A DNA stretch of 64,000 nucleotides from CAVUMR01 sp963742715 (lineage in GTDB: Bacteria; Actinomycetota; Actinomycetes; Mycobacteriales; Micromonosporaceae), in contig CAVUMR010000002.1 in assembly GCA_963742715.1 (NCBI GenBank), positions 2,480,001 to 2,544,000 of the forward strand, in the 5' to 3' direction. Both the position numbers and the translations under genes were made by a program. Below are positions 24,383-33,600 of the stretch, piece after piece; within the stretch, counting starts at the first letter, position 1; each line of letters begins with the position of its first letter. Below the pieces are notes generated by a model, which saw only the letters and a list, made by a program, of their open reading frames with translations, searched no databases and had not been told where the DNA came from.

Positions 24383-27226
24383 GTGGTTCTGGTGCAGCGA
24401 GAAGAACAGTTCGCGCGCCTTCGCACAGCGTTTCTCCACTGCGGACAGCAGCAGCGCGGGCACGTCACTCTGGTGACCGGTGCGGTCGGCAGTGGAAAGA
24501 CCTCGCTCCTCGAGGCGTTTCGCGCGTACGTAACCGGCGACGGCGGTCAGGTGTTGAGCGCGATCGGCTCCCGGGTCGAACGAAATCTCCCTTTTGGGCT
24601 GATCGCGCAGCTTTTCGACAGCGCCCGACTGGCCAGTGAGCCGCTGGCCCGGATCGAGAGCCTGACGCGGGATCCGGCGTTCGCGGTACCGCTGCCCGAG
24701 CCCGGCGACGAGACCCCGGAGCACCTGCGGGCCAGCGAGCACGCGCGGGCGAAGGTCCTGCACGGGCTGTTCACCGCGCTGCTCGAGCTGACCGACGACG
24801 GCCCGCTGGTGCTCGCCATCGACGACGTGCACCACGCCGACGTGGCGTCGCTGCACGCCCTGCTCTATCTGGTCCGGCGGCTGCGGTACACGCAGATCAT
24901 GGTGGTGCTCACCGAGTCGTCGATGCTCCGGCCGCCGCACCCGGTGTTCCGCGCGGAGCTGCTGAGCCAGCCGTACTTCTCCCGGATCGCGTTACCGCCG
25001 CTGACCAAGGCCGCGATCGTCGAGCTCGCCGGTGGCGACCTGGACCCGGCCGCCGCCGAGCAGGTGTCCGAGCGCTGCCTGTCGGTCACCGGCGGGAGCC
25101 CGCTGCTGGCCCGCGCGTACCTCGACGAGCGGATGTCCGGGGCGGACGACTCGGACCAGTGGGAGGCGCCGCACAGCGGTGACACGTTCGGCCAGGCGGT
25201 ACTCGGCTGCCTGTACCGGCACGAGCCGGGGGTACGACGCATCGCGCAGGCGCTCGCCGTGCTGGACCGGCCCGCGCGACCGGAGCTGCTCGGGCAGGTG
25301 CTCGAGGTCCCGCCGGAGTACGTCGTACAGGCCGTGCGGGTGTTACGCACCTCGGGCCTGGTGCACGCCGACCAGCTCCGGCATGCGCGCATTCTCCGGT
25401 CCGTACTCGGTGACCTCCCGGCCGACGACCGGTGTGGCTTACACCGGCGGGCGGCGCAGGTGCTGCACGAGCAGGGCGCCGAACCGAGCGTGATCGCCGA
25501 GCACCTGGTCGCCTCCGACTGGGCCGAGGACCCCTGGGTGGTCCGGGTGCTGCACGAGGCGGCCGAGCGCGCACTCGCCATGGGCCGGCCGGACGTGGCC
25601 GGCTCCTGCCTGCGCCTGGTCGGCCGGGCCGACCTCGATGGCGAGGAGCGTACGGCCACCAACGCGATGCTGGTCAGTGCCCGCTGGCAGGTGAACCCGC
25701 TGGCCGCCGACCCGCACCTGGACGAACTGCTGGAGACCGCGCGGTCGGACGGCTGGTCCGCGCGCGAGGCCCAGTCCATCGTGCCGTACCTGCTCTGGCA
25801 GGGACGGGTCGAGGAGGCCACCGAGGCGCTCACCGGCGCGGCCGCCGACGACGCCAGTGGGGCGGCCACCGCCGGACACCGGATGCTCCAGCTGCTGGTG
25901 TCCTTATCCCACCCCGAGCAGTTACGCGGGATCCGGGACGCGGCCAGCCAGACCGGCCGTCCCGGCGCGACCCCGGCCGTCGGCAACCCGGCACTGCAGG
26001 CCATGACCGTGCTCGCGGCCGCCCTCATGCCGTCCGCCGACCACGACGGGGTGGCCGCCGCCGAGCCGGTCATCCAGCGGCACAACACCGACGACGGCGC
26101 GATCGGGCTGCTCACCGCGCCGCTGATCGCCCTGCTCTACGCCGGCCGCCCGGACCGGGTCGCGGTCTGGATCGACCTGCTGCTGGACCGGCCGTCGGTG
26201 CGGCACTCGCCGATCTGGCAGGCGGTGCTCCGCGCGATCCGGGCCGAGGCGGCGATCCGGCTGGGCGACCTCGCCGCCGCCCAGCAGCACGCGCACGCCG
26301 CGCTGAAGGAGATCCCGGCGCAGGCCTGGGGCGTGGCGATCGCCGGCCCGCTGGCCACGCTGATCACCTGCGCCACCGAGTCCGGCCGATACGCCGAAGC
26401 GGACCGGTGGCTGTCCCAGCCGATCCCGGCCGGCATGTTCCGTACCCCGCTCGGGCTGCACTACCTCGCCGCACGCGGCCGGCACCACCTCGCCGCGGAC
26501 CGCTCCCACGCGGCCGCCAACGACCTGCGCCGGTGCGGTGAGCTGATGCGCGAGTGGGGCATCGACGTGGCCGGTCTGGTGCCGTGGCGGCTGGAGCTGG
26601 CCCGGGTACAGCTCAGCCTGGGCAACAAGGCGCAGGCCGCCGCGCTGCTGCAGGAGCAGCTGCGCTGCCCGCACGGCGTCGACGACCGCACCCGGGGCCG
26701 GACGCTGCGGCTGCTCGCCGCCACGGCCGGGCCGGACCAGCGCCGGGCGCTGCTGTCCGAGGCGGTCAACCTGCTCCAGTCCTGTGGCGACCGGGTGGAG
26801 CTGGCCCGCGCGCTCGGGGACACCGGTCAGGTGCTGCAGCGGGTCGGCCACTCGGCCCGGGCCCGGCTGCTCAGCCGCCGGGCGTACCAGCTCGCGCAGG
26901 ACTCCGGCGCGACCGTGCTGGCTCAGCGGCTGCTCCGGCGCGAGCCCAGCGCCGGCGTGTCGCCGACCACCGAGGCACAGGCGAACGAGCCGGACGACGG
27001 CCTGAGCGAAGCAGAACGGCGGGTCGCGGCGCTGGCCGCGCTGGGCCACACCAACCGGCAGATCTCCAGCAAGCTCTACATCACGGTGAGCACCGTGGAG
27101 CAGCACCTCACCCGGGTGTACCGCAAGTTGCAGGTCAAGCGCCGTTCCGACCTGCCGACCCGGCTGATCGCGTACGCCGAGGCGATGCCGGAGGAGACCC
27201 GGGCCGAGCGGGTGGAAGCGTCCTGA
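24383..27226 (+). CDS. LAL-type (large ATP-binding LuxR) transcriptional activator, rich in TTA codons
   Basis: 947 aa from the GTG at 24383 (AGGGG 9 nt upstream; the in-frame ATG at 24341 lacks a site). The N-terminal AAA/ATPase has Walker A GAVGSGKTS with Lys39 and Walker B LVLAIDDVHHAD, then a winged-helix-like region and a long TPR-like helical middle. The C-terminal LuxR helix-turn-helix (about 885-940) reads LSEAERRVAALAALGHTNRQ, then STVEQHLTRVYRKLQVKRR. LAL proteins are pathway-specific activators of macrolide and polyene clusters. Five in-frame TTA codons (24992, 25343, 25439, 25904, 25922) make translation dependent on the rare leucyl-tRNA encoded by bldA. It is convergent with the glycosyltransferase gene, 19 bp apart. 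Confidence 0.93.
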   Translation: MVLVQREEQFARLRTAFLHCGQQQRGHVTLVTGAVGSGKTSLLEAFRAYVTGDGGQVLSAIGSRVERNLPFGLIAQLFDSARLASEPLARIESLTRDPAFAVPLPEPGDETPEHLRASEHARAKVLHGLFTALLELTDDGPLVLAIDDVHHADVASLHALLYLVRRLRYTQIMVVLTESSMLRPPHPVFRAELLSQPYFSRIALPPLTKAAIVELAGGDLDPAAAEQVSERCLSVTGGSPLLARAYLDERMSGADDSDQWEAPHSGDTFGQAVLGCLYRHEPGVRRIAQALAVLDRPARPELLGQVLEVPPEYVVQAVRVLRTSGLVHADQLRHARILRSVLGDLPADDRCGLHRRAAQVLHEQGAEPSVIAEHLVASDWAEDPWVVRVLHEAAERALAMGRPDVAGSCLRLVGRADLDGEERTATNAMLVSARWQVNPLAADPHLDELLETARSDGWSAREAQSIVPYLLWQGRVEEATEALTGAAADDASGAATAGHRMLQLLVSLSHPEQLRGIRDAASQTGRPGATPAVGNPALQAMTVLAAALMPSADHDGVAAAEPVIQRHNTDDGAIGLLTAPLIALLYAGRPDRVAVWIDLLLDRPSVRHSPIWQAVLRAIRAEAAIRLGDLAAAQQHAHAALKEIPAQAWGVAIAGPLATLITCATESGRYAEADRWLSQPIPAGMFRTPLGLHYLAARGRHHLAADRSHAAANDLRRCGELMREWGIDVAGLVPWRLELARVQLSLGNKAQAAALLQEQLRCPHGVDDRTRGRTLRLLAATAGPDQRRALLSEAVNLLQSCGDRVELARALGDTGQVLQRVGHSARARLLSRRAYQLAQDSGATVLAQRLLRREPSAGVSPTTEAQANEPDDGLSEAERRVAALAALGHTNRQISSKLYITVSTVEQHLTRVYRKLQVKRRSDLPTRLIAYAEAMPEETRAERVEAS

Positions 27227-27245
27227 TCCCCACCCTCGGGTACGG

Positions 27246-28616
27246 CTAGGGGGTTCGGGTGGCCGCGTCGCGCTGCTCGAGGATGAGGTCCGCGGCGGCA
27301 ACCACTCCGCCGGCGTCGCGCATCCGCTGACCCCACTGCGCGGCGCACCGCCGGTACGACTCGTCGGTCAGCAGCCGGTCGAGCTTGTCACTGATGTCCG
27401 CCACGTCCAGGTCGTCGCCGTGCTCGACGGCGAGCGCCGCGCCACTGCTGACCGCGCGTACCGCCCCGTCGTGGCAGTCCAGCCAGAACGGCATCACCAG
27501 CTGCGGCTTGTCGAAGTAGAGGCCCTCGTGGATGCCGTTCGCGGCGCCGTGGTTGAAGAAGACCCGCACGTGCGGGTGCGCGAGCACCTCGAGCTGCGAC
27601 GGCAGCCATGACTCGATCCGCAGGTTCCCGGGCAGGTCCGCCGGCAACAGGTGGTGCCGGTCGGCCGGCAGCTTCCACAGCACCTGATGGGCCGGCGCAA
27701 GCCGCGCCGCCACGTCGACGATGGCGGCGACCTGCGCGGCGGTCGGCCGCATGATCGTGCCGAACCCGACGTACACCACCGAGTCGTGCGCGTCGAGCCA
27801 GCGCGCCAGCTCGCTGCCGTCGTCGCGCGGCTTGAGGTCCACCGGCACCATCGGACCGAACATCCGCAGCGTCTTCGGCGCGGTGGAGAACGGGAATTCG
27901 AACCCGAACACGGTGTACGCCATGAGCCCGACCGCGGCCTGGGCGTAGACCGACGGTTGGACGGCGGCGTTGCGGATGCCGGCGGCCTGGCGGGCCTGTA
28001 CCGCGGCCATGCTCTTCGCGAGCAACGCCGGCTCCAGCAGCACCTGCAGCAGTTGCTTCCGGAACCGGCCGTTGGCCGACTGCTGTGCCGGCGTCATGTC
28101 CAGCGGTAGCCCGGACATCGGCGTCGGGTACCGCATCGGAAGCATGTCCTGGAGGAAGTTCGACGGCGGCAGCGACACGCTGATCAGGAACGGCACGCCG
28201 CGGGTCATCATCGCGTCCATGCCCCACGACGCGAACGAGTCCACCACCCCCAGGGTCGGGCGGGTCCGGTCGATCTCGGCCAGGCAGCCCTGGTACAGCC
28301 GGTCCATGTAGTCGTAGTCGACCGACTGCTCGATGTAGGCGGCGTAGTTCTCCAGCCTCGAGCCGGACGACATTCTCCGCAGCGTCTCGTCGTCCCAACC
28401 GTCCGGCGACACGGCCGGGTTGCTCGGCCCCATCGAGGCGAACCGCACGTCGCCGCTGCCGGGCAGCGACTCGATGTCGGCGCGGCGCTCGTCGGTGGAG
28501 GCGAACCAAACGTCGCGGGTGCCGCGTCGCTTGAGCTCACCGGCGATGGTGAGCAGCGGGTTGATCAGGCCGGAGCTGTGCGAGCACGCGATGAGAACCC
28601 TGCCGTCGCCGGTCAT
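27246..28616 (-). CDS. Family 1 (GT-B) glycosyltransferase
   Basis: 456 aa. The N-terminal acceptor domain begins with VLIACSHSSGLINPLLTIAGEL. The C-terminal donor domain has VVYVGFGTIMRPT, IESWLPSQLEVLAHPHVRVF and a nucleotide-sugar segment NHGAANGIHEGLYFDKPQLV. Its terminal acidic pair, usually D-Q, reads LDCHDG, so sugar preference is uncertain. It probably glycosylates the polyketide, either as tailoring or as a self-protection step like macrolide glycosyltransferases. No deoxysugar genes are in the window. It lies 15 bp after the permease gene, third in the ABC operon; its start follows AGGGG at about 11 nt. Confidence 0.87.
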   Translation of the reverse strand: MTGDGRVLIACSHSSGLINPLLTIAGELKRRGTRDVWFASTDERRADIESLPGSGDVRFASMGPSNPAVSPDGWDDETLRRMSSGSRLENYAAYIEQSVDYDYMDRLYQGCLAEIDRTRPTLGVVDSFASWGMDAMMTRGVPFLISVSLPPSNFLQDMLPMRYPTPMSGLPLDMTPAQQSANGRFRKQLLQVLLEPALLAKSMAAVQARQAAGIRNAAVQPSVYAQAAVGLMAYTVFGFEFPFSTAPKTLRMFGPMVPVDLKPRDDGSELARWLDAHDSVVYVGFGTIMRPTAAQVAAIVDVAARLAPAHQVLWKLPADRHHLLPADLPGNLRIESWLPSQLEVLAHPHVRVFFNHGAANGIHEGLYFDKPQLVMPFWLDCHDGAVRAVSSGAALAVEHGDDLDVADISDKLDRLLTDESYRRCAAQWGQRMRDAGGVVAAADLILEQRDAATRTP

Positions 28617-28631
28617 GCCTGCGCCTGCCCC

Positions 28632-29462
28632 TCAGTCCATCGCCCGGCGGACGAACCCGCGCACCCCGATCGCGGTGGCCACGACCAGCGTGGCGGAGAG
28701 CACCGCGACGTCTGTCCACAGCGGGACGGACACCACCCCGGCCGGTTGGACGATCGCGCGGGTGGCCTCACTGACGTAGCTCATCGGGTTGGCCGCGCAC
28801 AGCACCTGCAACCACCGCAGGTCGCCGATCTGGCGCAGCGGGAACTGGGTGGCGCCGGTGAACATCAGTGGGGTCAGGGCCACCGTGAACATGATCTGGA
28901 TGCGGTGCGGCGGCACGAGGGTGCCGAACACGAGACCGAGCGCCGCGCCCACCAGGGCACCGAGCAGCAGTACCGCGGTCACCGGCAGCAGCGCCGACCA
29001 CGGCCAGGTCACGCCCAGTAGCAGCATCCCGACCGGGATCATCAGCAGCCCGGCGACCAGCCCGCGCAGCGCGCCGAACAGGACCTTCTCGAGCGCCACC
29101 AGCGGCATGGACATCGGGGACAGCAGCCGGTCCTCGATCTCGCGGCTGAACGAGAAGTCCATCACCAGCGGCAGCGCGGTGTTCTCCAGCCCGATGACGA
29201 ACGCGTTCATGGCCACCACGCCGGGCAGCAGCACGGCGGCGAAGTTGTCCGTCGCGTACCCCAGGTTCGCCAGTACCTTTCCGAAAATCAGCAGCATGCC
29301 CAGCGGCATGATGAAGACCTGGGTGAGGTACGAGCCGAGCTCCCGGGTGGTGACGAACATGTCCCGCCACAGCACCGCACCGAACGTGGCGGCCTGGCGC
29401 GCGGCGCCGACCGTCAACGACGGCTGGCGGTCCGTGGACGGTACGGACGCGATGGCGGTCAC
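28632..29462 (-). CDS. ABC-2 type transporter permease of the polyketide cluster
   Basis: 276 aa, six hydrophobic helices. ABC-2 features include an amphipathic N-terminus (FGAVLWRDMFVTTRELGSYL), SFSREIEDRLLSPM between helices 2 and 3, and MFTGATQFPLRQI in the large loop before the last helix. The GTG start overlaps the TGA of the ATPase gene (GTGA), showing coupling. With the ATPase it should export the mature compound and confer resistance, as DrrAB-type pairs do in many polyketide clusters. Confidence 0.9.
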   Translation of the reverse strand: MTAIASVPSTDRQPSLTVGAARQAATFGAVLWRDMFVTTRELGSYLTQVFIMPLGMLLIFGKVLANLGYATDNFAAVLLPGVVAMNAFVIGLENTALPLVMDFSFSREIEDRLLSPMSMPLVALEKVLFGALRGLVAGLLMIPVGMLLLGVTWPWSALLPVTAVLLLGALVGAALGLVFGTLVPPHRIQIMFTVALTPLMFTGATQFPLRQIGDLRWLQVLCAANPMSYVSEATRAIVQPAGVVSVPLWTDVAVLSATLVVATAIGVRGFVRRAMD

Positions 29463-30514
29463 CGCAGGTCCCTTCCGGTCAGGTGGATGAACACGTCCTC
29501 CAGGCTCGGCTGGCCGATGCTGAGGTCCCGCACCTCGCAGCCGAGATCCGCGAGCACCTTCAGGGCGAGCGGGATCGCGTTGGCCGGCTGGGACGCGGTG
29601 TACAGGCGGAACTGCGCGGCCGGATCATCCGACGCACCACCGCCGCCGGGCCCGGGTGGCATCGGCATCGGTACCGGCATCGGGAACGGGAGCATCGGCA
29701 TCCCGCCCGCCGGTCCGGTGGCGATCTGCTCGACCCGCTCCACGTCCGGTACAGCGGCCAGGGCTTCTTGCACCTCTTCGGCGGTGCCGGTGCCCAGCGC
29801 GACGCCGATGGTGACCGTGGTGCTGCCGGGCAGGGTCTTGGTCAGCGCGGCCGGCGTGTCCAGGGTGAGCAGCTTGCCGTGGTCGATGATGCCGACCCGG
29901 TCGCACAGCTTCTCCGCCTCGTCCATGTCGTGCGTGGTCACCACGACCGTGACGCCGGCCGCCCGCAACTCGGCGATCCGGTCGTGTACGAACAGCCGGG
30001 ACTGCGGATCCAGTCCCGCGGACGGCTCGTCCAGGAACAGCACGCGGGGCCGGTGCATCAGGGCGCGGGCGATCATCACGCGCTGGGTCAGGCCACCGGA
30101 CAGGAAGTCCACTTTGGACTTGGCGAAGTCGGTCAGCCCCATCTGCTCGAGCAGCTCGTCCGCCCGGCGGATCCGGTCCTGCCGGGGCATCCGGTGGTAC
30201 GACGCGTGGAACAGCAGGTTCTGCCGCACCGTCAGAGCCCGGTCGAGGTTGATCCGCTGCGGTACCACGGCGAGCAGTTGGCGGGCCGCCGCGGGCTGCG
30301 AGATCACGTCGGTACCGCAGACCGTGACCGTCCCGGCCGTGGCCCGGACCCGGGTCGTCGCCACGCCGATCGTGGTGGTCTTCCCGGCACCGTTGGGGCC
30401 GAGCAGACCGAACACCTCGCCGGCGCCGACGGAGAAGCTCAGCCCGTCCACCGCCGGGGGCATCTTCGGCTGGTACGTCTTGACCAGCTCCGTTACCACC
30501 ACTGCCTCGTTCAC
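29459..30514 (-). CDS. ABC transporter ATP-binding protein of the polyketide cluster
   Basis: 351 aa from the GTG at 30514, with GGGAG 9 nt upstream. Walker A is GPNGAGKTT, the signature LSGGLTQRV, Walker B VLFLDEPSAGLDP, and the H-loop VTTHDMDEAE. The DrrA-type C-terminal domain (IGQPSLEDVFIHLTG) is interrupted near residues 270-300 by an unusual Met/Pro/Gly-rich insert (MPMLPFPMPVPMPMPPGPG). It is first gene of the operon ATPase-permease-glycosyltransferase. The paired CCCCTA sites lie 50-80 bp before the start, suggesting control by the LAL activator and not simple read-through from the polyketide synthase genes. Confidence 0.92.
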   Translation of the reverse strand: MNEAVVVTELVKTYQPKMPPAVDGLSFSVGAGEVFGLLGPNGAGKTTTIGVATTRVRATAGTVTVCGTDVISQPAAARQLLAVVPQRINLDRALTVRQNLLFHASYHRMPRQDRIRRADELLEQMGLTDFAKSKVDFLSGGLTQRVMIARALMHRPRVLFLDEPSAGLDPQSRLFVHDRIAELRAAGVTVVVTTHDMDEAEKLCDRVGIIDHGKLLTLDTPAALTKTLPGSTTVTIGVALGTGTAEEVQEALAAVPDVERVEQIATGPAGGMPMLPFPMPVPMPMPPGPGGGGASDDPAAQFRLYTASQPANAIPLALKVLADLGCEVRDLSIGQPSLEDVFIHLTGRDLR

Positions 30515-30565
30515 GGTGTCATGCTCCCGTCCCGACTGGTGACCGGATAGAGGAAAGGCCCTGGA

Positions 30566-30594
30566 TAGGGGCCGGTTCTCGGCCCGTTAGGGGG
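30566..30594 (-). promoter_or_regulatory. Paired CCCCTA sites before the ABC/glycosyltransferase operon
   Basis: On the transcribed (-) strand CCCCTA occurs at 30593-30588 and 30571-30566, 22 bp apart and in the same orientation to the gene as the pair upstream of the LAL gene. A 6-bp stem (GGGCCG-AGAAC-CGGCCC) lies between them and could help end polyketide synthase transcripts. Confidence 0.5.
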
Positions 30595-30611
30595 CACTGC
30601 GCCGACACGGT

Positions 30612-33600
30612 CTACCGGCCGGCCCGCCGCAGCCGGTCGTGCAGTACCGCGGCGAGTTCGGCGCCGCGCTCGGCGACCATCGTGAAGTGGTCGCCGGGTG
30701 CGTCGAGCACCTCGTGCGGATACGGCCAGGACGCCCGCCAGTCGCCGTCCCCGGTCCACTCCCCCAACGGCTCACCCGCCCGGACCAGCAGGGTCGGCGC
30801 CTGTACCGGGGCGGGGCGCCAGTGCGCGAAGAACGGGATGTAGCCGGCCCAGGCGGTGGTCCGCTGGTCGTCCATCGGCGTGTACGCGCTGTCCCGGTCG
30901 ATCATGCCGTCGAGCAGGTGCGGGATCCACTGGCCGAGCACCTCGCTGTCGGTCGGGTAGGCGTCCATCAGCACGACTCCGGCCGCCGGGTGGCCGGCCC
31001 GCTCGAGCGCCTCGGCGAGAACGTTGGCGACGATCGCGCCACCGGAGTGGCCGGCCAGCAGGAACGGCCCGTCGCCGACGGTGCGCAGAACCGTGTCGAC
31101 GTGTACCCGCAGGAGCGCGTCGAGGTCGGCGGGCAGGTCCTCGCCGGCGGCGAAGCCGGGGTTCGGCAGCGCGTACACGTCACGCAGCCCGCGGAAACCG
31201 GCCGCGAGCCGGGCGTACTCGTGCGGCCCGGACAGCAGCGACATCGTGCAGCAGCACAGCAGCGGCGGCGCGTCGCCGCCCTCGGCCAGTTGGAGGATCG
31301 CGGCCGGTGCGGCGAGGTCCTCCGGCCCGGTGAAGGTCGGCCGGAACTGGGCCAGCTTGACCAGCAGCTCGGCGTACTCGTCGGTGTTCCCGCGGGACCG
31401 CGACTCGCGGAACAGGCCACCGAGGATTCCCCCGGTGCTCGCCGGCGCGTACACACCGCCGGCGGCGACCTCGGGCATCACCTCGGCCAGGTGCCGGGCC
31501 AGCGCGTCCGGCGTGGGGTGGTCGAACAGCAGCGTGGCGGACAGCTCGGCGCCGGTCTCCGCCCGCAACGCGTCGCGCAGCTCGAGCGCGGTCAGCGAGT
31601 CGAAACCCAGCTCCAGGAAGTCCCGGTCCGGCGCGATCCCGGCCGGAGACGCATGTCCGAGTACGGCGGCGACATGGCCGCGAACCGCGTCGAGCAGCAG
31701 CTGGTGCTGGTCCGCGGCCGGCCGGCCGGACAGCCGCGCGGCCAGCGTGCCGGCCCGGTCCGCTGTGCCGGCCGGGTCCACCGTGCCGGCCAGGTCCGCT
31801 GTGCCGGCCGGGTCCGCTGTGCCAACGGGGTCCGCCGTATCCGGTGCGGCGGGCGCCGGGAGCAGCTCGGACGGGTCGGCTCCGGCCGGCGGGCCGAAGG
31901 GAAACCGGGGCGGCGGCGGCCAGAACCGCTGGTGGCGGAAGGCGTAGGTGGGTAGGTCCACCCGACGAGGGCCGCCACCTACCGGTTCGGAGTCGAACAG
32001 CGCGGACCAGTCGACTCCACCGCCACGGAGGTCCACGGCGGCCACTGCGAGCAGCAGCGTGGCGGACTCCGGCCGGTCCCGGCGCGCCGCCGGCACGAAT
32101 CCCGCCGGGTCCATCCCGGCCAGGCAGTCGCGGGCCATCGCGGTGAGCGGCGCGTCCGGCCCCAGCTCGAGGAAGGTGGCCACCCCCGCCTCATGCAGGG
32201 TCCGTATCCCGTCGGCGAACCGGACGGTGCTCCGCACGTGCCGTACCCAGTGCTCCGGGTCGGTGATCTCGCCGTCGGCGATCACCTCGCCGGTCACGTT
32301 GGACACGATCGGGATGGTCGGTTTGGCGTAGGTCAGGCCCGCCGCCACGGCCCGGAAGTCGTCCAGCATGGCGTCCATCCGGGCGGAGTGGAAGGCGTGG
32401 CTCACCCGGAGCCGCCGGGTCTGCCGGCCGGCCGTGGCGAGCTGCCCGGCCGCGGCCAGCACCGCCGGCTCGTCCCCGGAGAGCACCACCGACTCCGGGC
32501 CGTTGACCGCGGCGAGGGACACCCGCTCGCCGATGTGACCGGCCACCTCGTCCCGGGACGCGCGTACCGACACCATCGCGCCACCGTCCGGCAGCGCCTG
32601 CATCAGCCGGCCGCGCGCGGCGACCAGCGCGGCCGCGTCCGGCAGCGACAGCACCCCGGCCACGTGCGCGGCGGCGAGCTCACCGATCGAGTGGCCGAGC
32701 AGGTACTGCGGCCGCAGCCCCCAACCGGTGACGAGCCGGTACAGCGCCACCTCGACCGCGAACAGGGCGGCCTGGGTGAACTCGGTCTGGTCGAGCAGCG
32801 CCGCTTCGGCAGTGCCCGGCTCGGCGAACGCCACGTCGCGCAGCGGCCGGGACAGGTGCGGGTCCAGCGCGGTCACCACGTCGTCGAACGCGGCGGCGAA
32901 CGCCGGAAAGGCGCGGTACCACTCCCGCCCCATGCCGGGCCGTTGCGCGCCCTGACCGGTGAACATGAACGCGAGCCGGCCGGCCGGCCGCGCCACCCCG
33001 CGGAGCACGTGTCCGGCCCCGTCCGCGCCGACCAGCGCGTGCAGCCCGGAGCGCAGCTCGTCGCGGCCGGTCCCGACCACGACGGCACGGTGCGGCAGCA
33101 GCGCACGGGTGGTGGCGAGCGAATACCCGACGTCGACCGGGTCCAGGTCGGGGTGCGCGTCCAACCAGGCGAGCAGCCGTTCGGCCTGCGCCGGCAGCGC
33201 CTCCGCCGACCGCGCCGACAGCACCCAGGGCATGAGCCGACAGGCGGACGCCGGAGCCGGGTCGGAGCCGACGTCCCACGCCGATGCCTCCTCGACGATC
33301 ACATGCGCGTTCGTGCCGCCGATGCCGAACGCGGACACCCCGGCCCGCCGGGGCCGGTCCGCCCGGGGCCACGGTCGCGCCGCCGTCAACAGCTCCACCG
33401 CGCCCGCCGACCAGTCGACGTGCGGGGTCGGTTCGTCCACATGCAGCGTGGCCGGCAGCACGCCGTACCGCATCGCCTGCACCATCTTGATGACCCCGGC
33501 CACCCCGGCAGCCGCCTGGCTGTGCCCGATGTTCGACTTGATCGAGCCGAGCCACAACGGCTCGGCCCGGTCGGGACCGGCACCGTAGGTGGCGAGCAGC

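Noticed and set aside
27246..27255. CTAGGGGGTT at the end of the glycosyltransferase gene, a good match to a LAL site
   Set aside because: It is made by the stop codon and the last proline codons, occurs singly, and has no gene start downstream in the expected orientation.
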